Assembly: GCF_001019715.1 (NCBI RefSeq)
Contig: NZ_BBXJ01000001.1
Coordinates: 1,550,001-1,614,000, forward strand
Length of the DNA stretch: 64,000 nt
Direction: 5' to 3'
Origin: Rodentibacter caecimuris
GTDB taxonomy: Bacteria; Pseudomonadota; Gammaproteobacteria; Enterobacterales; Pasteurellaceae
A program made the position numbers and the translations under genes. The notes beneath the pieces were generated by a model. It was not told where the DNA came from. It was given only the letters and a program-made list of their open reading frames with translations, and searched no databases. Shown here piece after piece: positions 28,512 through 36,655 of this stretch (the first letter of the stretch is position 1; each line of letters opens with the position of its first letter).

Positions 28512-28587
28512 TGGTGGGTCGTGAAGGATTCGAACCTTCGACCAACGGATTAAAAGTCCGCTGCTCTACCGACTGAGCTAACGACCC
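28512..28587 (-). tRNA. tRNA-Lys (anticodon TTT), intact
   Basis: A 76-base cloverleaf on the minus strand. The acceptor stem is GGGTCGT/ACGACCC with the 3' CCA encoded. The D-loop region is TAGCTCAGTCGGTAGAGC, the anticodon loop CTTTTAA gives anticodon TTT, and the T-arm is GGTTCGAATCC. It lies next to the tRNA-Leu scar of the ICE but is undamaged. Confidence 0.95.
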
Positions 28588-28636
28588 AAGAGTAGGATTT
28601 TAAAGGAGTTTTTAATAAAACTAAGGTTTTATTAAA

Positions 28637-28698
28637 TGGTGCCCGAAGCCAGACTTGAACTGGCACGCCTCGAAAGGCGAGGGATTTTAAATCCTTTA
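28637..28698 (-). other. 3' fragment of tRNA-Leu(TAA): ICE attachment site scar
   Basis: The minus strand reads from the anticodon arm (GGATTTAAAATCC) through the variable arm (CTCGCCTTTCGAGGCG) and T-arm (CCAGTTCAAGTCTGG) to CTTCGGGCACCA. The 5' half (acceptor 5' strand, D-arm) is missing: upstream sequence is unrelated ICE DNA. This is the displaced 3' end left when an element integrates into a tRNA gene; the reconstituted intact tRNA-Leu should lie at the other ICE end, beyond the window. ICEs of the ICEHin1056 type use tRNA-Leu. Confidence 0.8.
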
Positions 28699-28761
28699 TG
28701 CTATTTTCTTAAAAAAATACCGCACAGACTTATCATCAAATTTGCACGATGAAAATAAAAA

Positions 28762-28799
28762 AGATCCGTTAGCAGTAAAACAACACTGCCAACGGATCT
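28762..28799 (-). terminator. Terminator downstream of the integrase
   Basis: Arms AGATCCGTT / AACGGATCT with an inner GCAGT/ACTGC stem. On the minus strand it is followed by TTTTTT. Confidence 0.7.
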
Positions 28800-28843
28800 A
28801 ATTCTACACTTTTTATACTGCTTGTAAAGCCTTTATTCTAATT

Positions 28844-29754
28844 CTAATACACCGAATCTAATGCTGAACGAAGATCTTCTGGGTCTTCTTCAATATAACT
28901 CATCGTCACTTTCAAATCTGAATGCCCTAATATTCGTTTTACATCGTAAATACTCGTTTTATTTTTTATCAGTTTTGTTGCCAAAGTATGTCTAAAACGG
29001 TGAGGAGATACCTTACAACGAATCTCTTTAGATAACACATAAAAAATATGAGATAGCTGATTGTTAGTCATCATTTCACCTTGACGATAATTTGTTGTTG
29101 AAAATCGATTTACATTAAAAAATTGAGCATTCTCACCGTCCCCTGTTCTTTTTAACTCGTCAGCTATCTTCTCAAAGTCAGTAAACAGTATCTGCGGAAT
29201 AGGAATTTCGTGGTATTTATGATTTTTGTTTATGTGCGACGGGATACAAATTATTTTTCTTGACAAATCAATGTCCTTGACTCTCAATTTCACAAGTTGA
29301 GCACGTCGAATTCCTGTGTATTTTAATACGTTAATCAAACATAAAATAAACCACTTGGGTTTTAAACGGGAAGGAAGATTTTCTTCGCTTTTGAAAAGTA
29401 AATCTATTTTCTTAAAAATAGTTTCATCTAAGACTTTTCGAGAAGTTTTACCTTCTCTCACCATCATTTTTTTTAGTGGGTTATCCTTGTTTTCTATAAG
29501 GCTCTGCTCGATGGCAAAATTATAAAGGCTTTTCAAATGCCGACAATAATTATTCCATGTCACCGGCTTAATTCTAAATAAAACTTCCGCCCTCCAATGG
29601 ACTACATCAGCTTTTGTTAGTGTGTGCGGCGATTTGTCAGGATAAAATTTTAATAGTTGATTGACGACCTTTTGATAGGCTTTCTTAGTGTCTGGTCTGA
29701 GTTCACGAAATAAAAAAATTGAGTTAATAATTCATTAAAATTTGAAACTGTCAT
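28844..29754 (-). pseudogene. int: ICE tyrosine integrase, frameshifted near the N-terminus
   Basis: The catalytic domain is complete: TGIRRAQLVKLR with the first arginine, HRFRHTLATKL with the second box, and LGHSDLKVTMSYIE with the tyrosine nucleophile. The gene should start at the ATG in 29752-29754, which overlaps the relaxase stop as ATGA and gives MTVSNFNELLTQFF. The rest of the core-binding domain (LFRELRPDTKKAYQKVVNQL, then ADVVHWRAEV) is in another frame. Seven Ts at 29712-29718 (A on the plus strand) would have to be eight to join them. The downstream open part begins MTWNNYCRHLKSLY (29563). Either a true inactivation, phase variation, or a homopolymer sequencing error. Confidence 0.75.
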
Positions 29755-31724
29755 TGAATATTTCCTTTTAGTTTTAACCAGTGATTATTAAATACCGGTT
29801 TATTTCCTACAAAGAGCTTTACATCTTCAATAATATACCCACTCAATGAAGATGTTTTTTTCTGTCCAATCACATCACAAGACCAAATGTTCCAAGAATC
29901 CCCATCTGCATAAAAGCGCTTATGGATACCTAGATCTTGAAATTCTTTTTGTAGAAATTCCCAATCCTCTTGCTTATCGCTCCCCAACTTCTCTCGTGTA
30001 TATAACTGAAATATAGCCGGTGTAACCATAAACAAATGGTTTTCTACAAAGTGTAATTTTGCATCAGGTTTATTAATGTGAATGGACTTGCCTATAATAC
30101 CCTCTTTTACCCATTTAATAAATTTTTCAGTTGTTAATAAGTCACCACTGTCTATTGCCTTATCCTTAATTTTTACTTCTGAAATCGGGCTTTTTTTACT
30201 TTTTGGCTTTTTCTCACTCCCTACACTACTTATTTCTTCTTTCAATAATGTTGTATCCTTCTCTGTTTCAGGTAATTTTTCTTCCACTGTTTCAAGAGTT
30301 ATATTATCGGATTCGTGGAAAGATGAAGTCATTGATGAATTATTTTCATCCAGTGTAGGAAATAAGTTTAAGTAAGAGCCAAATGGATCTTGTTCTGATT
30401 CAGGTTTTATATTGTTATCATTTGTACCAGTATTTAATGTAACATTTGATGTGATGTTAATATTACTTAACGAAAACTCACCGGCATCATCATTGTTCTT
30501 AATTAATGCTTCAGTTGTCTCATTAATTCCTAACGTAACTTCTTGTATTTTATTTTTACCTTCCTTATCCGTTACTGTGACAAGTCCATCGAATAAAGGT
30601 GGGCGACTGTCAATGCCTTCCCATATAACGTTGGGAGATATCTTGAGTAATGTAAATGGCTCAGGTGGCTGCCATCCACTGTTAGAGGCAATTTTTCCAT
30701 ACCATATCGCTGTATTTTCAGGCGTTGCTTCAATTAATTTATTTGCCTGTAATTCATCAAATACACGGCTATTTTGAGCCGGAACAGAGATACCTTGCTG
30801 CATTAAATAAGCTCTGACTTTATCCGTTGTACTTTTACTTAACACCCATAGTCCTTCATTGGTTAGCCATCCTTCCCCTCCACCTTTAGGTGCATTCAAT
30901 TTCATATTTTTGATGACTTCTTTTAGTGCAATATGAAGTTGTTTTGCAAATGAGATCTGAACTTTTTCGCCAATTTTTTGAATATTCCCACCAAGTGCCA
31001 TTGTCACGCTAATTTGATCTGCTTTTTGAATAATATCCGCTAAAACACCGGCTTTATCTGAATGTCCACTAATAAAGTACATTAATGTGGAAAAAGCTAC
31101 CGGAAATTCAGCTAACCAATCCAATGCTTCTTGCGGAATAAATTGTTGTGCAAATACCCCCCCTATGACAGGGTGAAGTGAATAATCTCGGGATTTAATA
31201 TAACGGAAACGATATGGGCTATCTATTTTCCCTTTCCAAGGAAACCAACGTCTTTGATCTTCTAAAATAACTTCGACATCGACCGCTGTTTTCCCTAGGT
31301 CATGTAATAATGCTGCATAAATGACAACAGCAGTCCATACATCTCTTTGTTTAGCTTGTTCTTCGGGAGGAGAGTTTGGCGGTAGAACATAATTTTGTCT
31401 TAATTTTGCAGCAATAGACAATACTTCCAATCCATGATCAAGCATCCCCCCATTATGGGCATGATGATGACTTTCTGATGCAGGAAGTAATTGAACAATT
31501 TCAGCATACCGTTCTATTGGGTTACGATAAAGCGTATCAAACATTTTGGGTGTCATGGATACATTCTGCCAAATATCGGTTAAATACCGCTCTCTTAGAG
31601 GTGTATTAAGGAGTTCCGAAGCTGATAATGGTTTATACCACCCTTCAGTGATAGATGTGTTTTTCTCAGTCTGTGTTTTTTGAGGGGGCATTATACGTAG
31701 TGCAGTGATGAGCTTTTTGAGCAT
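29751..31724 (-). CDS. traI: MobH-family relaxase (TraI_2)
   Basis: The DNA-nicking relaxase that starts ICE transfer. The N-terminal TraI_2 domain has the HD-type metal motifs: SHHHAHNGGMLDHGLEV (about residues 85-101) and LLHDLGK (about 139-145). YSLHPVIGG and FISGHSDKAGVLADIIQKAD follow. A serine/lysine-rich low-complexity linker comes next, then a C-terminal TraI_2_C-type domain (FIKWVKEGIIGKSIHINKPD, FMVTPAIF, LGIHKRFYADGDSWN). I chose the ATG of MLKKLITALRIMPPQ; an earlier TTG start would add 16 residues and has no better ribosome site. Its stop overlaps the integrase start. Confidence 0.85.
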   Translation of the reverse strand: MLKKLITALRIMPPQKTQTEKNTSITEGWYKPLSASELLNTPLRERYLTDIWQNVSMTPKMFDTLYRNPIERYAEIVQLLPASESHHHAHNGGMLDHGLEVLSIAAKLRQNYVLPPNSPPEEQAKQRDVWTAVVIYAALLHDLGKTAVDVEVILEDQRRWFPWKGKIDSPYRFRYIKSRDYSLHPVIGGVFAQQFIPQEALDWLAEFPVAFSTLMYFISGHSDKAGVLADIIQKADQISVTMALGGNIQKIGEKVQISFAKQLHIALKEVIKNMKLNAPKGGGEGWLTNEGLWVLSKSTTDKVRAYLMQQGISVPAQNSRVFDELQANKLIEATPENTAIWYGKIASNSGWQPPEPFTLLKISPNVIWEGIDSRPPLFDGLVTVTDKEGKNKIQEVTLGINETTEALIKNNDDAGEFSLSNINITSNVTLNTGTNDNNIKPESEQDPFGSYLNLFPTLDENNSSMTSSFHESDNITLETVEEKLPETEKDTTLLKEEISSVGSEKKPKSKKSPISEVKIKDKAIDSGDLLTTEKFIKWVKEGIIGKSIHINKPDAKLHFVENHLFMVTPAIFQLYTREKLGSDKQEDWEFLQKEFQDLGIHKRFYADGDSWNIWSCDVIGQKKTSSLSGYIIEDVKLFVGNKPVFNNHWLKLKGNIQ

Positions 31725-31923
31725 TTCTAATGATAGCTTGTTAATGTTTTGCCTATTACAACAAGAACGCAATAATGAGGTAAAGCAGAAAGTTAATGCA
31801 ATTTCATTTTGATTTTTTTATACTAACCTAAAGGCTTTACAAGCAATAATATAGTGTATTCCAATTGGGAAAATTACCTTTAATAAACTAAAATCCAGCT
31901 TATAGATAAAGACAGAGGTTAAT

Positions 31924-33036
31924 ATGAGCAACCTAAAAGTAAATAAAATTCCTTCAGCTTATGAATTTTCTGGAGTGAAAGGGATTGAACGATTATCTAT
32001 TAATCTTGACCCTAATAGTAAAATTAATGTTTTTATTGGGAATAATGGAGTTGGTAAAACAAAAGCATTGGAATGTTTATATCAATCCCTGTTATTTTCC
32101 AATGAACAATATTTCCTAGATAAGATTACTTTTCAAAACATTAGGTCAAAGTTAGTATTTAAAAATGCCAAAATTAATGACATTTTCTTTTGGAAAAATT
32201 CATCAAATGACACTCTTCAAAACATTAATAAGATTGTATCATTCCCTATTATTTATATTCCTGCACAAGAAAGAGGATATATTAATGATAAAAACATTGA
32301 AAGCATAAAACCCTTAGGAAAATATCAAGAAAGGAAAAGAGAGTATTTTGAAAATATATATAAAAACATGAATAATCCTAATAATACTTCTATTACAGAA
32401 TGGTTTATTCAACGAGCCATGTCTACTAATGAATACCAAACTGGAATTGATAATAGAGAGATTGAGCTGCTATCCATTCTTAATATTTTGAATAAAATTG
32501 ATAATCGCATTAGTAATGATAAAAAATCTTTTTCTATACCAGGGGGAAACTCTGTTGAATTTACAATAGATGGGCAAAAAAGAAATTTACAAGAACTTAG
32601 CACTGGATTTACTTCCTTAATTAGAATCGTACAATCCATAGTATCCGGCTATTCATTTTTCACAAATTCAACTGATATTGAAAATGAAATGGGCGTTGTG
32701 TTAATTGATGAAATTGAAAGCCATTTACATATTAGTTGGCAAACAAGGATATTGCCTATACTGAATAAAATTTTCCCCAACACCATCTTTATTGTTGCTA
32801 CGCATTCGTCATTAGTATTATCTCAGTTATACAACGGTAAAGCATATCAATTAGTTAACGAAAATGGCATTGTTAAAAATAAAGAAATTTCTAACCCAAG
32901 CAATGAGGCATTTGTTGATTTACTCTCTACTGCATTTAACGTCAATTTAAATAAAATTAAACTAGATAACATTCAAGCTGAACGCTCTGAAAAACAACAA
33001 AATAATTTATTTGATACTCTAGGAATAACTAATTAG
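31924..33036 (+). CDS. ABC/AAA_15-type ATPase paired with a PIN nuclease (candidate defence ATPase)
   Basis: A 370-residue soluble ATPase. Walker A is GNNGVGKT (about residues 39-46). The signature is ELSTGFTSL (about 224-232), a variant of LSGGQ. Walker B is VVLIDEIESHLH (about 256-268), with the S-H-L-H ending seen in OLD/AAA_15 proteins, and the switch histidine is in VATHSSLVLSQL (about 292). The insert between Walker A and signature is variable (PAQERGYINDKNIES). Such ATPases act as sensors in phage-defence pairs (for example AriA of PARIS). The PIN gene starts 8 bases after its stop, so the two form a unit. AT-rich relative to the ICE core, like cargo. Function is inferred. Confidence 0.7.
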   Translation: MSNLKVNKIPSAYEFSGVKGIERLSINLDPNSKINVFIGNNGVGKTKALECLYQSLLFSNEQYFLDKITFQNIRSKLVFKNAKINDIFFWKNSSNDTLQNINKIVSFPIIYIPAQERGYINDKNIESIKPLGKYQERKREYFENIYKNMNNPNNTSITEWFIQRAMSTNEYQTGIDNREIELLSILNILNKIDNRISNDKKSFSIPGGNSVEFTIDGQKRNLQELSTGFTSLIRIVQSIVSGYSFFTNSTDIENEMGVVLIDEIESHLHISWQTRILPILNKIFPNTIFIVATHSSLVLSQLYNGKAYQLVNENGIVKNKEISNPSNEAFVDLLSTAFNVNLNKIKLDNIQAERSEKQQNNLFDTLGITN

Positions 33037-33044
33037 GTAGGGAT

Positions 33045-33515
33045 ATGAAGAAAATCTTATTAGATACCAATAAAATCATCAATATTCTAAAAGGTAATCC
33101 TGACGATATTGGATGGTTTAAACAACAATATGAATTTGATGATGTTATTTTCTTTACTACGCCATTAATTCGACATGAAGTTTTACGATTTTATGATTAT
33201 TCCAAAGAAAGTAAGGTGGAATATGAGAAAGCAGAAAAATTTTTATCCGGATTGGAAATTATTAACATTGATAAGGCGATTACAGATATAGCGACTGATA
33301 TTTTTAGATATGAGAAAACACAATATCCTGAACGCTATCAATCACAATCTGATGGAACGGAAAAACGTTTAGATAAATATAATTTTGATACCATGTATGT
33401 TTCTACGGCAAAATGTTTTGAGTTAGATACACCATCAAATGATGGAGATATACCTAAAATTTTGTCACTATATGACGAGATGATATCTTATAAGGTAGAG
33501 GAAAAGGCTCTTTAG
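33045..33515 (+). CDS. PIN-domain nuclease, partner of the AAA ATPase
   Basis: A 156-residue protein with PIN acidic residues in order: Asp7 (ILLDTNKII), Glu45 (RHEVLRFYD), Asp115 (YNFDTMYVSTA) and the NDGD cluster at 132-135. AGGTAGGG precedes the ATG. PIN proteins are Mg-dependent ribonucleases, often toxins, but there is no VapB-like antitoxin next to it; the upstream partner is the ATPase. Inference: effector nuclease held in check or triggered by the ATPase. A stand-alone VapC relative is the alternative. Confidence 0.65.
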   Translation: MKKILLDTNKIINILKGNPDDIGWFKQQYEFDDVIFFTTPLIRHEVLRFYDYSKESKVEYEKAEKFLSGLEIINIDKAITDIATDIFRYEKTQYPERYQSQSDGTEKRLDKYNFDTMYVSTAKCFELDTPSNDGDIPKILSLYDEMISYKVEEKAL

Positions 33516-33538
33516 CCTTTTAGCCCTTTTGCCTTTTC

Positions 33539-33573
33539 GGGTAAGCCCGTTTCCCCTGGAAACGGATTTACCC
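33539..33573 (+). terminator. Hairpin after the ATPase/PIN pair
   Basis: GGGTAA...TTTACCC enclosing CGTTTCC/GGAAACG, 24 bases after the PIN stop. T-rich sequence follows only later, so termination strength is uncertain. Confidence 0.5.
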
Positions 33574-33694
33574 TTGAAAACTTCCCCTTGCCCGTAGGGC
33601 CCCTTGGCTTTTTCCTTTTTAAAGGTATAAATTTCACCCCTTATAATCTTATTATTTTACTTGATACATACTTCTTTTATTATGAAAGAATCTG

Positions 33695-33715
33695 GTATAT
33701 ACTGCACGTAGATAC
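33695..33715 (+). promoter_or_regulatory. vapBC promoter/operator
   Basis: The extended -10 TGGTATATACT overlaps an imperfect inverted repeat GTATATAC-N5-GTAGATAC about 20 bases before vapB. VapBC complexes repress their own promoters at such repeats, so this is the probable autoregulatory operator. Confidence 0.45.
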
Positions 33716-33736
33716 ATTAAAGTTAAGGAGTTTATT

Positions 33737-33970
33737 ATGCAAGAAGCCTCTATCTTTATGACAAATAAAAGCCAAGCTGTACGCTTACCTACTAATGTTC
33801 GTTTTGCTGACTCGGTAAAAAAAGTGATGGTGCGCGTGATTGGAAATGAACGTATTCTTACGCCAATTGATCAAACCTGGGATAGCTTCTTTTTTTCTGA
33901 TAATCATGCCAGTGAAGATTTTATGACAGAGCGTGAATCAAGTATTCAACCTGAACGAGAGTCATTCTAG
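33737..33970 (+). CDS. vapB: VapB antitoxin
   Basis: A 77-residue protein starting [20 protein letters not shown], the AbrB-type DNA-binding fold of VapB antitoxins (NKSQAVRLP is the signature). The acidic C-terminal tail ([10 protein letters not shown]) is the toxin-binding part. AAGGAG lies before the ATG. Its stop overlaps the vapC start by one base (TAGTG), so translation is coupled. It neutralises VapC and, with it, represses the operon. Confidence 0.88.
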   Translation: MQEASIFMTNKSQAVRLPTNVRFADSVKKVMVRVIGNERILTPIDQTWDSFFFSDNHASEDFMTERESSIQPERESF

Positions 33971-34368
33971 TGCTAAAATATATGTTGGATACAAATATTG
34001 TCATTTATGTGATCAAACATAAGCCAGTGCAAGTCGCCCATATTTTTAATCAACATGCAGGGAAAATGTGTGTGAGCAGCATTACTGTTGCCGAACTTTA
34101 TTATGGCGCAGAAAAAAGCCAATTTCCTAATAAAAATCTAAGAATTGTTGAAGATTTTTTATCTCGTTTAGATATTTTACCCTATACAGAAAAAGCGGCT
34201 GCACATTTTGGCAATATAAAAAGCACATTATCAAAACAAGGTGCATTGATTAGTGAAAATGATCTTCATATCGCTTCGCATGCCCGTGCAGAAGGATTAA
34301 TTCTTGTATCAAATAATCTACGTGAATTTGAACGGGTTGAGGGATTAAGACTAGAAAATTGGGTTTAG
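33970..34368 (+). CDS. vapC: VapC toxin, PIN ribonuclease
   Basis: A 132-residue PIN toxin starting at GTG (translated MLKYMLDTNIVIYVIK). Acidic residues lie in LDTN (Asp7), TVAELYYGAEK (Glu near 42) and SENDLHIASHARAEG (Asp near 98), with VSNNLREFERVEGL near the end, all typical of VapC proteins that cut initiator tRNA in Haemophilus and enterobacteria. Directly follows vapB. May stabilise the ICE. Confidence 0.88.
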   Translation: MLKYMLDTNIVIYVIKHKPVQVAHIFNQHAGKMCVSSITVAELYYGAEKSQFPNKNLRIVEDFLSRLDILPYTEKAAAHFGNIKSTLSKQGALISENDLHIASHARAEGLILVSNNLREFERVEGLRLENWV

Positions 34369-34495
34369 TATTTATTTTTTAGATTGATAGGGTAAATGTC
34401 CCCTCGGCCATTAAATACAGCAGGGACTCGCAGAGTGCTCCTCAGCCAGCTTATAATGAGCAAGTAGAGGATTTTAGGCAGCGGCTAGAAAACAA

Positions 34496-34514
34496 TGGGG
34501 AGTTTAGCTCCCCA
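34496..34514. terminator. Hairpin between vapC and the convergent small gene
   Basis: TGGGGAG / CTCCCCA with a five-base loop, 15 bases beyond the stop of the minus-strand gene; usable from both sides. Confidence 0.6.
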
Positions 34515-34528
34515 TCATTTTATCTTAT

Positions 34529-34834
34529 TTATTCTCCATCCATTTCTTCTAAAGTATCATAATCGCTATTATTAACTTCAACTGTCTTATCTTCTGTATC
34601 ATCATTATTATTGTCATCATTTAACTCGGATTCTAAGGCTTGCTTATCCATTTCACTTAAAAACTTCCAATAATTACAGATTAACTCATTTTCACCATAC
34701 TTCTCCCATACGCCGGGATAAAAATATTCTGCTTCAACATGGCAAATGCCTCCTTCATGCGGATCGCGAATGTTAGTAAAAGCAATTGAAATTTGAGTCA
34801 GGCTTATCACAAGTAGCAAAAAGTAATTTTTCAT
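34529..34834 (-). CDS. Small exported acidic protein, unknown function
   Basis: A 101-residue protein with a signal peptide (MKNYFLLLVISLTQISIAFT), a short cysteine-containing middle (GGICHVEAEYFYPG, NELICNYWKF) and a very acidic low-complexity tail (DDNNNDDTEDK, LEEMDGE). I do not recognise a family. The two cysteines could form a disulphide in the periplasm. It lies alone on the minus strand between plus-strand cargo genes. Confidence 0.5.
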   Translation of the reverse strand: MKNYFLLLVISLTQISIAFTNIRDPHEGGICHVEAEYFYPGVWEKYGENELICNYWKFLSEMDKQALESELNDDNNNDDTEDKTVEVNNSDYDTLEEMDGE

Positions 34835-35165
34835 TATCTAGGTAGTGAAAATTATATCTCTATCAATGGTAAGCTGCTCACATCCAATCTAACAGCTTTA
34901 TTCATATTCTTGTTAGTTTGAATTTAAACTCTCCTCAATTTAGAAATAATTTATCACTGCTATTTTTGTTCAGAACTTTATCATCAAGTCTAGAAACTTT
35001 GAATGAGGTTTTTAGACAGTCTAAAAACTATCAAAGGGTAAGATCTTAGACTAGCAATACTAGGTAAGCTATAAAATAACACACTGGCAACCTTTGCCGG
35101 CACCTCCGCAGGATAATACCTAATATATTAGGTGAAATTCTTTAAATTTTGGTAAGGATATAACA
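34835..35165. promoter_or_regulatory. Intergenic control region with two palindromes
   Basis: No gene. A 40-base hairpin at 34997-35036 has outer arms CTTTGA/TCAAAG and a perfect inner repeat GTTTTTAGAC-A-GTCTAAAAAC. A perfect 16-base palindrome ACCTAATATATTAGGT (35118-35133) ends 32 bases before the next ATG, a typical operator position. Both suggest that the small-gene cluster 35166-36576 is regulated. Confidence 0.5.
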
Positions 35166-35438
35166 ATGAAAGATAAGAATTTTTCTGAAGTGATAGATAT
35201 AAGTCCTAATCATACTCTTGTAGTGGGGACAATAAGGAAAGGAAAAACAACCGATATTTTTAAACAGTTATTGGATGAAAAAGAAGATGATGAAATACCT
35301 AAGCCTATTATTGGTGATCGTGTAATTCCTTATTCTTCATTTCATGAAATTGAACAAGATGATAAAACAAAGCGTAAAGTTACAGAAATTGTTAAGCAAA
35401 ATTGTAACACTAAAATAACTTTACTGATTAAAGAATAG
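35166..35438 (+). CDS. Unrecognised 90-residue protein with a Walker A-like motif
   Basis: Starts MKDKNFSEVIDISPNHTLVV with GGTAAGGA upstream of the ATG. Residues 21-28 read GTIRKGKT, fitting GxxxxGK(T/S) at the end of a beta strand (TLVVGT), but the protein is too short for a P-loop NTPase domain and no Walker B is seen. The remainder is charged (DEKEDDEIPKP). First gene of a cluster of small ICE cargo genes. Function unknown. Confidence 0.5.
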   Translation: MKDKNFSEVIDISPNHTLVVGTIRKGKTTDIFKQLLDEKEDDEIPKPIIGDRVIPYSSFHEIEQDDKTKRKVTEIVKQNCNTKITLLIKE

Positions 35439-35470
35439 AATGTTAAGTTTTGACTACAAGGAGACAAAAT

Positions 35471-35755
35471 ATGGAGAAAATTATAATCCGATTCAACTAT
35501 TGTCCAGCAGATCGCGAAATTCAGTTAGCTAATATAGATAAACTAAAATTAGTGCTCTATTTATGTGAAATGAAATTGGAAAAAGGAATTGATTTACCTT
35601 TTAAAGAGGTAACAGTGATAGGTACAGATTACATATCTGATAATGATGAATACTTAAGAAAAAAATTAGGACGAATCCTGAATCAATCTAGAAAAATAGG
35701 GGTTACTTGCAATATTTGGGAAAAATGGGAGCAAAGCCCATCTGATTTTTCTTAA
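35471..35755 (+). CDS. Unrecognised 94-residue protein
   Basis: I use the ATG with AAGGAGAC upstream (MEKIIIRFNYCPADREIQLA); a longer frame from 35450 lacks a ribosome site. It has alternating strands and helices (KLKLVLYLCEMKLEKGIDLP, KEVTVIGTDYISDNDE), no signal peptide and no membrane segment. Same cluster and spacing as its neighbours. No family recognised. Confidence 0.5.
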   Translation: MEKIIIRFNYCPADREIQLANIDKLKLVLYLCEMKLEKGIDLPFKEVTVIGTDYISDNDEYLRKKLGRILNQSRKIGVTCNIWEKWEQSPSDFS

Positions 35756-35784
35756 TTAGAGTTAAGTTTTGAATAGGAGAAAAC

Positions 35785-35919
35785 ATGGAAACTGCATCTT
35801 TGATTCTACTCGGAATCGCTGTTTTTCTACTTGGTATAGGCAATATGATCTTAGCAAGAAGAGTAAGCAAACTTGAAAATGACCTTACCAAACTAAAAAT
35901 CCCACTGAAAAAGTTTTAA
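35785..35919 (+). CDS. 44-residue single-pass membrane peptide
   Basis: Short frame with AGGAG 6 bases before the ATG. It has one hydrophobic helix (METASLILLGIAVFLLGIGN) followed by a basic, coiled-coil-like tail (RRVSKLENDLTKLKIPLKKF). It fits the preceding gene by ribosome site and spacing. Unknown role. Confidence 0.5.
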   Translation: METASLILLGIAVFLLGIGNMILARRVSKLENDLTKLKIPLKKF

Positions 35920-36004
35920 GTTTTGAAAAAACTGGAAAGGTTAAAATATAGATGGTAGAGCTGGAATAATAATCCCTTTAGGAAGGGATGAATCTGGAAA
36001 TTTA

Positions 36005-36382
36005 ATGTTCAATTATATGGGACACAAATTCAAGGCTATTAAACAAAAAACAGTCACTAAGACAAAACCTTACTTTAGTAAATTAGAAAAAGCACTAGGG
36101 TTTATCTTTATTATATTGATATTTGTTTTTTCTATATTAGTCTTTATTGGAAAAACTAATATAGGATTAGTATTATCACTTTGTATATCTATGTGCTGCT
36201 TTGGATATTTACCAATCCAAAAGCACATCAAAATAAAAGATTTTGAATATGAGAAAGATGTATTAAATGAAGCAAAAGAATACTTAGAAAATTTAGATTC
36301 AAAGAAAGTTATAGATAGCAACATTGGGGGAAATGTTAGCTCAATGTCAGGAATCGTTTTTACTAAAAGAAGAAAATTATGA
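36005..36382 (+). CDS. Small two-helix membrane protein
   Basis: A 125-residue protein starting MFNYMGHKFKAIKQKTVTKT: a basic N-terminus, two close transmembrane helices (about residues 31-48 and 52-69) and a charged cytosolic tail (FEYEKDVLNEAKEYLENLDS). The frame stays open upstream of the ATG back to 35944 without another start codon, so the N-terminus is uncertain. Its stop overlaps the next start (ATGA), indicating coupling. No family recognised. Confidence 0.5.
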   Translation: MFNYMGHKFKAIKQKTVTKTKPYFSKLEKALGFIFIILIFVFSILVFIGKTNIGLVLSLCISMCCFGYLPIQKHIKIKDFEYEKDVLNEAKEYLENLDSKKVIDSNIGGNVSSMSGIVFTKRRKL

Positions 36383-36576
36383 ATTATGGTTTAATAGCAA
36401 TCTTATTATTTTTAATATCAACCAACTTAATACGTGGATTAGAAGAAAAAAATAAAAAAGAAAAAATAAAAACAATCTTACTTTTTCTTTGCTTCTTTCT
36501 TCTCGTTGGTGCATTTATGGTGTATTTTAATATTGCTATAAATGACTTATTAGAAAACCCAATAATAAAAAAATAA
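36379..36576 (+). CDS. Small two-helix membrane protein, coupled to the gene before
   Basis: A 65-residue protein starting MNYGLIAILLFLISTNLIRG with two hydrophobic segments separated by a lysine-rich loop (EEKNKKEKIK). The start overlaps the previous stop (ATGA). A strong terminator follows. Together with its neighbour it could form a membrane pair; function unknown. Confidence 0.5.
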   Translation: MNYGLIAILLFLISTNLIRGLEEKNKKEKIKTILLFLCFFLLVGAFMVYFNIAINDLLENPIIKK

Positions 36577-36598
36577 ATCAATAGATAATATAAATAAA

Positions 36599-36630
36599 GC
36601 CTAGTGAATTTTAATTCACTAGGCTTTTTA
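36599..36630. terminator. Strong bidirectional terminator
   Basis: Arms GCCTAGTGAAT / ATTCACTAGGC with a short loop and flanking A/T runs; it separates the plus-strand cargo from the minus-strand anti-restriction block. Confidence 0.8.
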
Positions 36631-36655
36631 GCACTAAATAGCGTGTATTTGATTT

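Noticed and set aside
33045-33515. Calling the PIN gene a standard VapC of a VapBC pair
   Set aside because: The adjacent upstream gene is an ATPase rather than a VapB-type antitoxin, and the true vapBC pair lies separately at 33737-34368.
34400-34560. Open stretch reading SAPQPAYNEQVEDFRQRLEN after vapC
   Set aside because: No start codon, and its end is antisense to the next gene; possibly a scrap of a lost mobile gene but too short to support.
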